This document shows positions 6,684-14,121 of a stretch of 22,756 nt of DNA, piece by piece. Numbering within the stretch: the stretch's first letter is position 1; each line of letters starts with the position of its first letter. The translations under genes were made by a program, and so were the position numbers. Below the pieces are notes generated by a model. It saw only the letters and a program-made list of their open reading frames with translations. It ran no database searches and was not told the origin of the DNA. Origin of the DNA: JAICTV01 sp035634055 (GTDB lineage: Bacteria; Planctomycetota; Phycisphaerae; Tepidisphaerales; Tepidisphaeraceae); assembly GCA_035634055.1 (NCBI GenBank), contig DASQDR010000122.1, forward strand, positions 1 to 22,756. The letters run 5' to 3'.

Positions 6684-7938
6684 GGCTTTCCCTGACCGGT
6701 TCCATCGCCGCCCGGTAACCCAGCAAGGTCGCGCTGGCGGCAGACGACCAGGAATACTTGTTCCGCGCCGCGCGGATCTCGCGCAGCAGCGCCTCGGGGT
6801 CAACCTCTTCGTGAAGCTGCCGGACCGCCTTCGCCAGCGCCTCGGCCGTCGCCGGGCGGAACGTCCGCCCGATCGGGAAGTCGCGCATCAGCTCCGCCAG
6901 CCCGCCCGCCTCGGTCGAAATGACCGGAAGCTCGTGCGCCAGCGCCATGAACACCACGCCGCTCTGCGCGACGAAGCCGGACGTGTACGGCAGGAGGATC
7001 GCGCTGTGCGCGGCGAACAGCGCGGGCAGGTCCTGCTCCGGGATGAACCGGTCGCGCAGGTCGATCTGCCGCCCGGCGCGCTGCAGCTCGCGGACGAGCG
7101 GCAGCACCTCGTTCTCGTGGTACGCCGCGTCCAGCGGCTCACCGGCGATCGTGATCGAGTAGTCCGGCAGCGAGGCCGCCGCGCGGAGCAGCAGGTCGAG
7201 ACCCTTGTTGCGGCGGATCGACCCAAAGAACAGCAGCCGCTTTGTTCGCAAGCGTTCGGCGAGCGACCGCGGCGGCGGCGCCTCGCCCGCGGTGGAGCCG
7301 GTGGAAGCGGTGGCGGCGGGGGCGCCCGCGGCGGGCGCGAGCGTCCACACGCCGTGCGGCGTCACGTGGATCGGCGGGTGCCCGGCGCCCAGCCGGCGCG
7401 ACAACTGTTCGGCCAGCGCCGCCGAGTGCACGAACAGCCCGTCGCACCGTCGGCACGCGTTGCGGATCCAGTGGTTCACCATCGTGCGCGGGACGTAGCG
7501 CGGGTACTTGTGCGGGACGATGTTGTGCACGGTGAAGACCACGCGCTTTCCCATCGCGCGGATCCGCCGGACCAGCGACGGCGCCAGCCAAGGCGTCCAT
7601 TCCTGGAGGTGGACCAGGTCGATGTCCGGCCGCGACGCAAGCCATTGCAGAAACGCGCGCTCGCGCCGCAGGTAGTGCGCCAGCCGCGACGCCACCCACG
7701 CCAGGCGGTGCGGGAAAGAGCTGCGGTGCTGGAGCGGCGGGAGGATGGGGTGGACGGCATACAGGTCGCAGCGCAGTTCGGGGTCGAGGTCCTCGCTGGT
7801 GACCAGCTCGTGGCGCCAGCCGCGGTGATCCTCGCGCGCCAGCGCGTTGAGCAGCTCCCAGACGTAGCGCGCATGGCCGCCGGACGCGGTGGGCGCGAAC
7901 GTGCAGGCGCGGGCGGTGCCGTCGTGGCGCGGTGTCAT
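6649..7938 (-). CDS. GT4-type glycosyltransferase
   Basis: Predicted 429-residue GT-B fold glycosyltransferase, likely cytoplasmic and adding a sugar to the lipid-linked repeat unit. N-terminal donor/acceptor loop TASGGHARYVWELLNAL, mid-protein VFTVHNIVPHKYPRYV, hinge region HVTPHGVW, then LLFFGSIRRNKGLDLLLRA, the standard opening of the second Rossmann domain of GT4 enzymes. The C-terminal nucleotide-sugar site reads SGFVAQSGVVFMALAHELPVISTEAGGLAEL, a diverged form of the usual E-x7-E region in which the first Glu is not obvious. A low-complexity Ala/Thr/Pro insert (about residues 207-227) separates the two domains. The ATG start overlaps the flippase stop (ATGA), with GGAGG 10 nt upstream. 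Only this one dedicated glycosyltransferase is seen in the operon, so others must be encoded elsewhere or the repeat unit is very short. Confidence 0.88.
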   Translation of the reverse strand: MTPRHDGTARACTFAPTASGGHARYVWELLNALAREDHRGWRHELVTSEDLDPELRCDLYAVHPILPPLQHRSSFPHRLAWVASRLAHYLRRERAFLQWLASRPDIDLVHLQEWTPWLAPSLVRRIRAMGKRVVFTVHNIVPHKYPRYVPRTMVNHWIRNACRRCDGLFVHSAALAEQLSRRLGAGHPPIHVTPHGVWTLAPAAGAPAATASTGSTAGEAPPPRSLAERLRTKRLLFFGSIRRNKGLDLLLRAAASLPDYSITIAGEPLDAAYHENEVLPLVRELQRAGRQIDLRDRFIPEQDLPALFAAHSAILLPYTSGFVAQSGVVFMALAHELPVISTEAGGLAELMRDFPIGRTFRPATAEALAKAVRQLHEEVDPEALLREIRAARNKYSWSSAASATLLGYRAAMEPVRESHDCEVGTTPAC

Positions 7939-9458
7939 GCGGATCGCGCCTCCGCCAGCGGGCCGGCGACGGCGGCGCCGCCGGCTTCGATGTCCGAACG
8001 TGACTCAGCGCGCGCCGCCCGCGCGACCGGCCGAAGCCGCGCGGCGGCGGCGTGGCCGAGGTTCATGAAATTGGTGCCGACCAACACCGCCGCGTAAGCC
8101 GCCGCGCCCCCCGCCACCTGCGCCGCCAGCGCCAGCGGGTGGACGTGACCGCGGAACGGGTAGAGCAGCGTCGCCATCGCCACCGTGGCCAGCGCCACGC
8201 GGGCGACGTCCCCCAGCGGGATCGGCAGCGCGACGTGCCGGCTCCCCAGGGCGATCGTCAGCGCCAGGGCCAGCACGTACGCCAGGATCGACGCGATCGC
8301 CGCCCCCTGCACGCCCCACCACGGGATCATCAGCACGTTGAGCGCGATGTTCGCCACCGCGGCCACCACCACGATCAGCGTCTGGTAGAGCGTCTTGTGA
8401 ACGAACTGGAACGACGCGTCGAAGTGGTACGCCTTGAGCCCCGCCAGCAGCGCCGCGACCGCCACCAGCGGGATGAGCGCGACCGCCTCGGCGCGGAAGT
8501 CCTGCCCGAGGATGCAGTGAGCGACGCCGGGGGTGAGGACGGTCAGCCCGGCGACGCACGGCAGCCCGATCGCCAGTTGCAGCGCGCCGTTGCTCCGCAT
8601 GCGTTCGACGGCGGCGGCGCGGCCCTCGCTTTCCCAGGCGTGCACCGCCAGCGGGAACAGCGGCATGAAGACGACCATCATCAGCAGCCCGATCGTCTGC
8701 GACGTGAGGTCGGCCGCCACCGCGTACACGCCCGCGGCGTGCTCGCCGATCATCAGCGCGATCAGGAATCGGTCGGAGCTTCCGATGACGACCACCATGG
8801 CCACCGTGAGCGACACCGGCACGCCGTATCGCGCCAGCGCCGCCAGCAGCCGCGGGTCGATGCGCGGGCGGGTGCCGCGCCACTCGCTGGCGTAGGCGTA
8901 GGCGACACCGATCGACATCCCGCCCGCCAGCCCCAGCAGCGGGGCCCACCAGCCCCACCCGAGCCACGCCAGCGTCACGCCCGCCCCCAGGCCGACGCCC
9001 GAACGGAGCACCTGCATGACCATGTACCGCCACGGCCGCATCAGCGAGCGCGTGTGCTCGCAGCACAGCTCGAACATCGCGTGCACCGCCAGCACCACCC
9101 AGCAGGCGAGGAGCATCGCGCGCCACTCGTTGCCGATGGGAAACAGGCAGGCGATCGCCACGCCCGCGCCGAGGATCGCGGAGATCCCCAAGGTCGCGCC
9201 CAGCAGCGTGTCGCGCAGCGCGCCCGTGTCGTGGCGCTGCCCCGGCATGAATCGCACCACCGCCAGGCGAAGCCACTGGAACAGCAGCGAGTTCCCGAGG
9301 TTCACGATCGCGATGAGCAGCGCGAAACGGCCGTACTCCTCCGGCTCCAGCAGGCGGCTGAAGAGCGGGATGGCCAGGAACGACAGGATCCCCGGCGCGC
9401 CGCGCGCCAGCAGGTAAACCCCCGCCTGGGCCAGAACATGGTTCTCTTTACGACGCAA
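7935..9458 (-). CDS. Wzx-like polysaccharide flippase
   Basis: Predicted 507-residue polytopic membrane protein of the MOP/polysaccharide-export superfamily, with roughly 12-14 helices. It would flip the undecaprenyl-linked repeat unit across the inner membrane. The start YLLARGAPGILSFLAIPLFSRLLEPEEYGRFAL is a textbook Wzx N-terminus (helix 1 then the L-x-P-x-(E/D)-(Y/F)-G motif). SDRFLIALMIGEHAAGVYAVAADL in the middle is also family-typical. The only upstream start in frame is TTG at 9458, preceded by GGAG at 5 nt; a TTG start is unusual but the spacing supports it. The last ~35 residues are a soluble Arg/Ala-rich tail. Its stop overlaps the glycosyltransferase start by 4 nt, and it lies 87 nt after the WbaP-like gene. 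Confidence 0.88.
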   Translation of the reverse strand: MRRKENHVLAQAGVYLLARGAPGILSFLAIPLFSRLLEPEEYGRFALLIAIVNLGNSLLFQWLRLAVVRFMPGQRHDTGALRDTLLGATLGISAILGAGVAIACLFPIGNEWRAMLLACWVVLAVHAMFELCCEHTRSLMRPWRYMVMQVLRSGVGLGAGVTLAWLGWGWWAPLLGLAGGMSIGVAYAYASEWRGTRPRIDPRLLAALARYGVPVSLTVAMVVVIGSSDRFLIALMIGEHAAGVYAVAADLTSQTIGLLMMVVFMPLFPLAVHAWESEGRAAAVERMRSNGALQLAIGLPCVAGLTVLTPGVAHCILGQDFRAEAVALIPLVAVAALLAGLKAYHFDASFQFVHKTLYQTLIVVVAAVANIALNVLMIPWWGVQGAAIASILAYVLALALTIALGSRHVALPIPLGDVARVALATVAMATLLYPFRGHVHPLALAAQVAGGAAAYAAVLVGTNFMNLGHAAAARLRPVARAARAESRSDIEAGGAAVAGPLAEARSA

Positions 9459-9545
9459 TCCGTCTCCCGCTCCCGAACCAAAACCGCCGACACCGCCCTC
9501 CGCCCGCGCCGCCGTTGGACCGCCAGCACGCGACCCGACGCCGGC

Positions 9546-11321
9546 TCAACACGCCCCCTCGCGCTTCAGCAGCGCCACGACCGTCTTGGCCAGGATGTAA
9601 ATGTCCAACCAGGGGGACCAGTGGCGGATGTAGAACTGATCGAGCCGCACGCGGTCCTCGTAGCTCACGGTGCTGCGCCCCGAGACCTGCCACAGCCCGG
9701 TGATCCCCGGCTTCATGGTCGTGTACAGGCGAAACACCTTGGCGTAGCGCGGGACCTCGGACTCCACGATGGGCCGCGGGCCGACGATGCTCATGTCCCC
9801 GCGCAGCACGTTCCAGAGCTGCGGGAGTTCGTCGAGGCTGGTGCGGCGGAGGAACTTGCCGAGGCGCGTGACGCGCGGGTCGTCCAGCAGCTTCTGATCG
9901 CGCTGCCACTGGACCCGCGCCGAGGCGACGCGCTGGAGGTAGTCGAGCAGGATGGCGTCGCCGTTGACGTGCATGGTGCGGAACTTCCATGCCTTGAACG
10001 GCCGGCCGTGGCGACCGATCCGCGTGTGCCCGAACAGCACCGGCCCGGGGTTGACCAACTTGATGGCGAGCGCGATCAGCACGATCAGCGGCAGCCCCAC
10101 CGCCAGCGCCGCCAGCGCGACGGTCACGTCGATCAGCCGCTTGACGCACTGGAGCGTGGCCATGAGGACGCTGTTGCGGACCTCGATGCCGCTGAGCCGC
10201 CCGCCACTGCGCGAGCCGGCCCACAGCGTCGGGAGCGTGGCGGTGTCCGCCACGACCAGGATGTGCGGGAGCAGGTTGCTGTAGCGGTCCAGCAGCGCCG
10301 TCAGCCGCGCATTGGAGTAGTGCGGCAGCGAGACGACGGCGTGGCGCAGCCCCTCGGTCCGGACCAGCGACTCCAGCGTGGCCGGGTCGTTGACGACGCG
10401 GACGCTGGCGCGGCGGCAGGCGCCCTGCGGATCGTTGAGCAGCACCGGCCGGAGCCCGGAGCGCGGGCAGTCGAGGACCAGGCGGGCAACCTCGTCGGCG
10501 GCCTCGCCGCTGCCGATGATTAATGCCGGGTAGCCCCACCACGGGCGGTTAACGCAGCCCGCGCGGGCGATGGTGCGCAGCAGCGGCACGATGGTGACGG
10601 TGCACGCCCACGCGGCGACCGCCCACGCCGCCACGGGCATGTACGCCGCCGCGCCTCCCGCCATCGCCGGCAGCAGCGCGAGCGTGCTGACGTGCGTCAG
10701 CTGGCGCAGCTCGATCGCGGGGTGGATCCAGATCTCGGAGTAGATCCCGCCGAGCCAGTACCCGACGAGCAGAGCGAACAGCGCCGCCCCGCCCACGCGC
10801 CCGACGACGGGCCCGGCTTCCGGGAAAACCAGCGACGTCAACGCCTGCGCGATCAACCCGCACAGCGCCAGCGCCGCCAGGTCGGAGATGATGAAGGGGG
10901 CCGCGGTGCGGCACGCGCGGCGAAAGGCGGATGAGAAGGCATCGCCCGGCGGGCGGCTCCCGCTGCAAGCGTCGAACGGCAGCGACCGCCGGTCGTCGGA
11001 GAGCATGGTGGACGCCGACGCAACAGCGATGGCGGCATCGCCGTTGTCGTGGTCGTGGTCGTGGTCGTTGCCGTTGGCGTGACCGTGGCCGTTACCGTTC
11101 ACGTTGACGTAAGCGTTGCCATTGCCGTTGGCGTGACCGTTGCCGTTGCCCTTGACTTTGATGAGAGCGCTTGCCGGGAACGCCCGCGCGTCGGCGACCG
11201 CATGCGCTGAGGCATCACCGTCGGTCGCAAGCGCGGGGACGGCGACGGCGACCGCGGCGCGCGCGGGGGCGCTGCCGAGCGCCTCTTCCTTCGCAACACC
11301 TCGATTCACGATCGTCGTCAT
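9546..11321 (-). CDS. WbaP/WcaJ-like undecaprenyl-phosphate sugar phosphotransferase
   Basis: Predicted 591-residue polyisoprenyl-phosphate hexose-1-phosphate transferase that starts repeat-unit synthesis by moving sugar-1-phosphate onto undecaprenyl phosphate. Order: a long low-complexity N-terminal extension (1-~135), about four membrane helices (~142-250), a Rossmann-like CoA_binding_3 domain beginning YPALIIGSGEAADEVARL (264-282), a membrane-associated helix (~393-422), then the catalytic domain. Catalytic features are VLFGHTRIGRHGRPFKAWKFRTM (428-450), RTSLDELPQLWNVLRGDMSIVGPRP with the Asp-Glu dyad D497-E498, and KPGITGLWQVSGRS (537-550). The extension holds an Asn/Gly/His/Asp repeat tract. 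The ATG at 11321 has only a weak GGA/GAG signal upstream; a shorter start at M106 is possible but would not lose the catalytic parts. It follows the Wzc-like gene by 101 nt. Confidence 0.92.
   Translation of the reverse strand: MTTIVNRGVAKEEALGSAPARAAVAVAVPALATDGDASAHAVADARAFPASALIKVKGNGNGHANGNGNAYVNVNGNGHGHANGNDHDHDHDNGDAAIAVASASTMLSDDRRSLPFDACSGSRPPGDAFSSAFRRACRTAAPFIISDLAALALCGLIAQALTSLVFPEAGPVVGRVGGAALFALLVGYWLGGIYSEIWIHPAIELRQLTHVSTLALLPAMAGGAAAYMPVAAWAVAAWACTVTIVPLLRTIARAGCVNRPWWGYPALIIGSGEAADEVARLVLDCPRSGLRPVLLNDPQGACRRASVRVVNDPATLESLVRTEGLRHAVVSLPHYSNARLTALLDRYSNLLPHILVVADTATLPTLWAGSRSGGRLSGIEVRNSVLMATLQCVKRLIDVTVALAALAVGLPLIVLIALAIKLVNPGPVLFGHTRIGRHGRPFKAWKFRTMHVNGDAILLDYLQRVASARVQWQRDQKLLDDPRVTRLGKFLRRTSLDELPQLWNVLRGDMSIVGPRPIVESEVPRYAKVFRLYTTMKPGITGLWQVSGRSTVSYEDRVRLDQFYIRHWSPWLDIYILAKTVVALLKREGAC
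11037..11150. repeat. Degenerate hexanucleotide repeat encoding a Gly-Asn/His-Asp tract in the WbaP-like N-terminus
   Basis: About 110 bp made of near-copies of a 6-bp unit, for example gccgtt and gtcgtg on the plus strand. On the coding strand these give GNGNGHANGNGNA, NVNGNGHGHANGN and DHDHDHD at residues 58-95. Two GNGHANGN-type blocks recur, and the unit drifts from Gly-Asn to His-Asp. It looks like a variable-number tract produced by slippage. Six-bp units keep the frame intact. Confidence 0.88.
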
Positions 11322-11388
11322 GCTCGATCCAAGACCGGCCGAGCCCGCGCGGCGGGCACGTCGGAAACTTCAGAACTTCACCCAGCTT

Positions 11389-11405
11389 CGTCCCGGAACG
11401 GGACG
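11389..11405. other. Short perfect hairpin between the Wzc-like and WbaP-like genes
   Basis: CGTCCCG, a 3-nt loop, then CGGGACG. It sits 17 nt past the Wzc-like stop in the transcribed direction and is not followed by a T-run, so it is more likely an mRNA processing/stability hairpin or weak attenuator than a full terminator. Confidence 0.45.
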
Positions 11406-11422
11406 ACGTGCTCTTGGTCTAC

Positions 11423-13774
11423 CTAGCTCGGCAGCGCGCGTTGCCCGTCGATTTCGAGGTCTTCGTCGGCGTCGAACTCGAGGTCGTCCACGCCGAGCCG
11501 CTCGACCGGCTTCGCATCGGAGGTGCGGCGATCGCCCGCGCGGTTCACTTCCGCCGCCGGTCGCCGCTCGGGCGCGGGCTTCGGATCGACGCCGTTCGCA
11601 TGGCTGCCGGACGATGCGTCGCCCTCGACGCTGAGCAGGCGGTTGGCGTGGGCGGCGTACTGCCACGACCCGCCGTAGTACCGGTATGCCCGCCGCGGCG
11701 ACACGTCGTTGGCGACGATGCCGACGAGGTTCGCCCCCACGCGCTCCAGCGCGTCGCGCGCGTCGAGGACCACCTGCCGGGCGGACCAGTTCATCCGCAG
11801 CACCAGCAGCGTCGCGTCCGCCGCCGCCGCCAGGATCTGCGCGTCGGTGACGCTCATGACCGGCGGCGAGTCGATGATGATGCGATCGAAGGATTCAGCG
11901 AGCTTCTGCATCACCCGGTCGAAGCGCTTGTCGGCCAGTTGTTCCGACGGATCGCGCGGGATCGGGCCGCAGGGGAGCACGTGCAGGTGCGGCACGCGCG
12001 TGGCGCGGATGGCGCTGGCGACGTCGACCTCGCCTGCCAGCACGCTGGTGAGCCCGACGCTGCCGTCGGACTCGAACATCAGGTGCTGCACCGGCTCGCG
12101 CAGGTCGCAGTCGACCAGCAGCGTGCGCTCCCCCGCCTGCGCGAAGGCGATGGCGAGGTTGCTGGCGGTGGTGGACTTTCCCTCGCCGGGGGAAGAGGAG
12201 GCGATCAAAATGGTCTTGCGGTGCCCGTGCGCCGTCAGCCGCAATGCGGTCCGCACCGAGCGGTAAGCCTCGGCGACCGGCGAGCGCGCGTCCAGCCGCA
12301 CCAACTGCCCGCGCGTGACCGGGGAGAGCTGCGCGTTGATCCGCGGCACCATCGCCAGCACCGGCGCGCCGAGCAGCGCGATCGCCTCGTCCGGGTCGTG
12401 CACGCGCGCGTCCTGCCACTCCCTGACCGTCACCAGCGCCAGCCCGAGCACCCACCCGACCAGGGCGGCGCCGAGCAGGACGAGCTTCTTCTGCGGCTTG
12501 ATGGGATCCGGTTGCGCGCGCGCCGGCTCGGTCACGCGGACGTCGAGCGGGCCGGATTTCATGCTGTTGACGGTGATTTCCAGGATGCGGTCGTCGAGCA
12601 GGTCCGACTGCTTGCGCAGGCGCTCTGCCTCGGCGAAGCGCGCGCCGGCGTCAATGGCGCCCGCGCCGGCGGTCAGGGCGTCGCCGCGCTGCGCGTCGAG
12701 CGCGGCGCGGAGCTGCTGCGCCCGCTCGTCAGCGGCGGCCAGTTGCGTCGTCAGGTCCGCCAGGTGCGCCTGCGCGACGCGGTACTCCTTGTCGGCGATC
12801 TGCTCCTTCAGCGCGCCCACGCGCGCCTCCAGTGCCCGGACCTGGCGGCTATTCGCGCCCTGCGCGTCGCGGCACATCGCCAGCGCCATCTCGGTCTGCA
12901 CGAGCTGCGCGCGCAGTTCGCCGTACTCGCGGTCGCCGGTCTCGCGGTCCTTCATCAGTTGTGACGCGACGAAGCCGGCGCTGGTCCCCGGATTCTCCAG
13001 CGCCTTGCTCACCGCCTGCTTGCGGGCGCGCAGCTCGACGCCGGCGATCTGCGCCTCGGTGAGGGATCGCGCCAGCGTCGCCGTGCGGTCGGCGACGGTG
13101 TTGGCCTTGTCGTCGTTCCTGAACGACGCCACCCCGTGCTTCTGCTGGTGGTCCTTCATCGCCGCCAGCGTCTTGCCGAGCCGCTCGTCGACGTCTGCCT
13201 TCTCCTGCTTCAGCGCCGCCAGCACCTGCCCCCCGGTCTGCTGGCGCTGCTCGCGCTGGGCGGTGAGGTAGGCATCAACGATGGCGCTCACGATGGCCGC
13301 TGCCTCTTTGGGCTCCTCGGCGTCGATCGATGCTTCGATGGTGTCGGATTTCTTGATGCGCGCGACGTTGAGCAGCTTGTTCTGGCGGACGAACTCGACG
13401 GGGTCCCCCTGGGCTTTGGCGAAGGTCTGCATCGCGCGATAGTCGAGCGACGCCAGCCCGCGCGAGAGCACCGCCGTCGATTGCAACGCATCGACGTGCG
13501 CCTGAACGTAAGTATCGGGATCAACCGGCTGCGCGTTGCCCGCCGCCGCCGCATGGGCGCGGGGAGTGTTCAAGTCGACCAGCAGTCGGGCGCTGCTGCG
13601 ATAAACGGGGGTGCAGGCGAGCAGGTAGCCTGCCGCGATCGCCAGGCAGGCTGCAACGGTCCCCACCAGCAGCCAGCGGCGACGCCAGACCACGTCCAGC
13701 AGCGACGACGATGGCGCGGCCTGCTCCGGCGGCGGACCGGCCAGGCCGGTTGCGGTTTGATGCAAGCGGTACAC
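11423..13774 (-). CDS. Wzc-like polysaccharide co-polymerase with BY-kinase domain
   Basis: Predicted 783-residue inner-membrane protein controlling chain length and export, joined to a bacterial tyrosine kinase. Wzz-like domain after a short cytoplasmic lead: first helix about 34-54, long periplasmic coiled-coil region (~165-400), proline-rich TEPARAQPDPIKPQKK (415-430), second helix ~431-449. Kinase domain: Walker A SSSPGEGKST (526-535, K533), Walker A' LLVDCD (552-557), Walker B IIIDSPP (632-638). The tyrosine cluster is sparse (Y697, Y699, Y700, Y706) and is followed by an unusual ~75-residue polar tail ending in an acidic stretch (DDLEFDADEDLEID). The GTG start at 13774 has GGGGAG 5 nt upstream. 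It is the first gene of the polysaccharide operon, 347 nt downstream of the GH9 gene. Family knowledge: cycling of phosphorylation of this tail controls polymer assembly. Confidence 0.92.
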   Translation of the reverse strand: MYRLHQTATGLAGPPPEQAAPSSSLLDVVWRRRWLLVGTVAACLAIAAGYLLACTPVYRSSARLLVDLNTPRAHAAAAGNAQPVDPDTYVQAHVDALQSTAVLSRGLASLDYRAMQTFAKAQGDPVEFVRQNKLLNVARIKKSDTIEASIDAEEPKEAAAIVSAIVDAYLTAQREQRQQTGGQVLAALKQEKADVDERLGKTLAAMKDHQQKHGVASFRNDDKANTVADRTATLARSLTEAQIAGVELRARKQAVSKALENPGTSAGFVASQLMKDRETGDREYGELRAQLVQTEMALAMCRDAQGANSRQVRALEARVGALKEQIADKEYRVAQAHLADLTTQLAAADERAQQLRAALDAQRGDALTAGAGAIDAGARFAEAERLRKQSDLLDDRILEITVNSMKSGPLDVRVTEPARAQPDPIKPQKKLVLLGAALVGWVLGLALVTVREWQDARVHDPDEAIALLGAPVLAMVPRINAQLSPVTRGQLVRLDARSPVAEAYRSVRTALRLTAHGHRKTILIASSSPGEGKSTTASNLAIAFAQAGERTLLVDCDLREPVQHLMFESDGSVGLTSVLAGEVDVASAIRATRVPHLHVLPCGPIPRDPSEQLADKRFDRVMQKLAESFDRIIIDSPPVMSVTDAQILAAAADATLLVLRMNWSARQVVLDARDALERVGANLVGIVANDVSPRRAYRYYGGSWQYAAHANRLLSVEGDASSGSHANGVDPKPAPERRPAAEVNRAGDRRTSDAKPVERLGVDDLEFDADEDLEIDGQRALPS

Positions 13775-14121
13775 AGCTTCTCCCCGCTCTCCGGCTCAGG
13801 CGCGCGTGCCCCGTGGCACACGTCACGCAGTCGATCGAGTAACCCGGACCATCCGAAGTGAGCATTCCGACACAGGAACGAGCGGGCGGATCAACGCGCG
13901 GTCGATACGCCCCCAGACACTCCTGCACTGATCTCTCACACCCACTGGAGAGCGGCCGGTGAGGATAGTGCCGGTCCCGCCCTGCTGGCAATACCTAAAT
14001 CGCGGCCACCTATCGACCTAACGGTGAGAAAGCGGTGGGTTCGCGCGTCACCGCCGGCAAATTCGCCGAAGCTTAACGGTATGACCGTCGCGTCCGAAGC
14101 AGTCGCGCCCGGTTCCCCCGG
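13775..14121. other. 347-nt intergenic region, leader and promoter zone of the polysaccharide operon
   Basis: No convincing gene. It holds the candidate operon promoter (13962-13991) and, from there, an approximately 180-nt untranslated leader before the GTG at 13774. An imperfect palindrome, CGGCGAATTTGCCG on the minus strand (14057-14070), lies beyond the GH9 stop. A short GTGCC/GGCAC stem-loop lies near 13807-13820. I did not recognise a known riboswitch in the leader. No clear terminator with a T-run follows the GH9 gene, so some read-through into the operon is possible. Confidence 0.5.
13962..13991 (-). promoter_or_regulatory. Candidate sigma-70 promoter of the polysaccharide operon
   Basis: On the minus strand, TTGCCA (13986-13991; 5 of 6 to TTGACA), an 18-nt spacer, then TATCCT (13962-13967; 4 of 6 to TATAAT). 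Transcription would start near 13955. This is the best-matching pair I found in the interval, but planctomycete promoters are poorly defined. Confidence 0.35.

Noticed and set aside
6684..6803. Longer start of the Wzy-like frame at 6803.
   Set aside because: The first 40 codons overlap the glycosyltransferase gene in another frame and are Arg-rich shadow; the ATG at 6683 has a ribosome binding site.
8052..10523. Very long plus-strand open frame (823 codons) opposite the flippase and transferase genes.
   Set aside because: It is Arg/His/Gln-rich antisense shadow of two clearly recognisable genes, a common effect of GC-rich codon bias.
13775..13955. Possible c-di-GMP riboswitch in the polysaccharide operon leader, suggested by the nearby PilZ gene.
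   Set aside because: I could not find the conserved GEMM core sequences, only ordinary GC-rich stems.
13521..13991. 156-residue minus-strand frame across the operon leader, containing MLTSDGPGYSIDCVTC, as a possible leader peptide.
   Set aside because: It has no ribosome binding site, runs out of frame into the Wzc-like gene and shows shadow-like composition.
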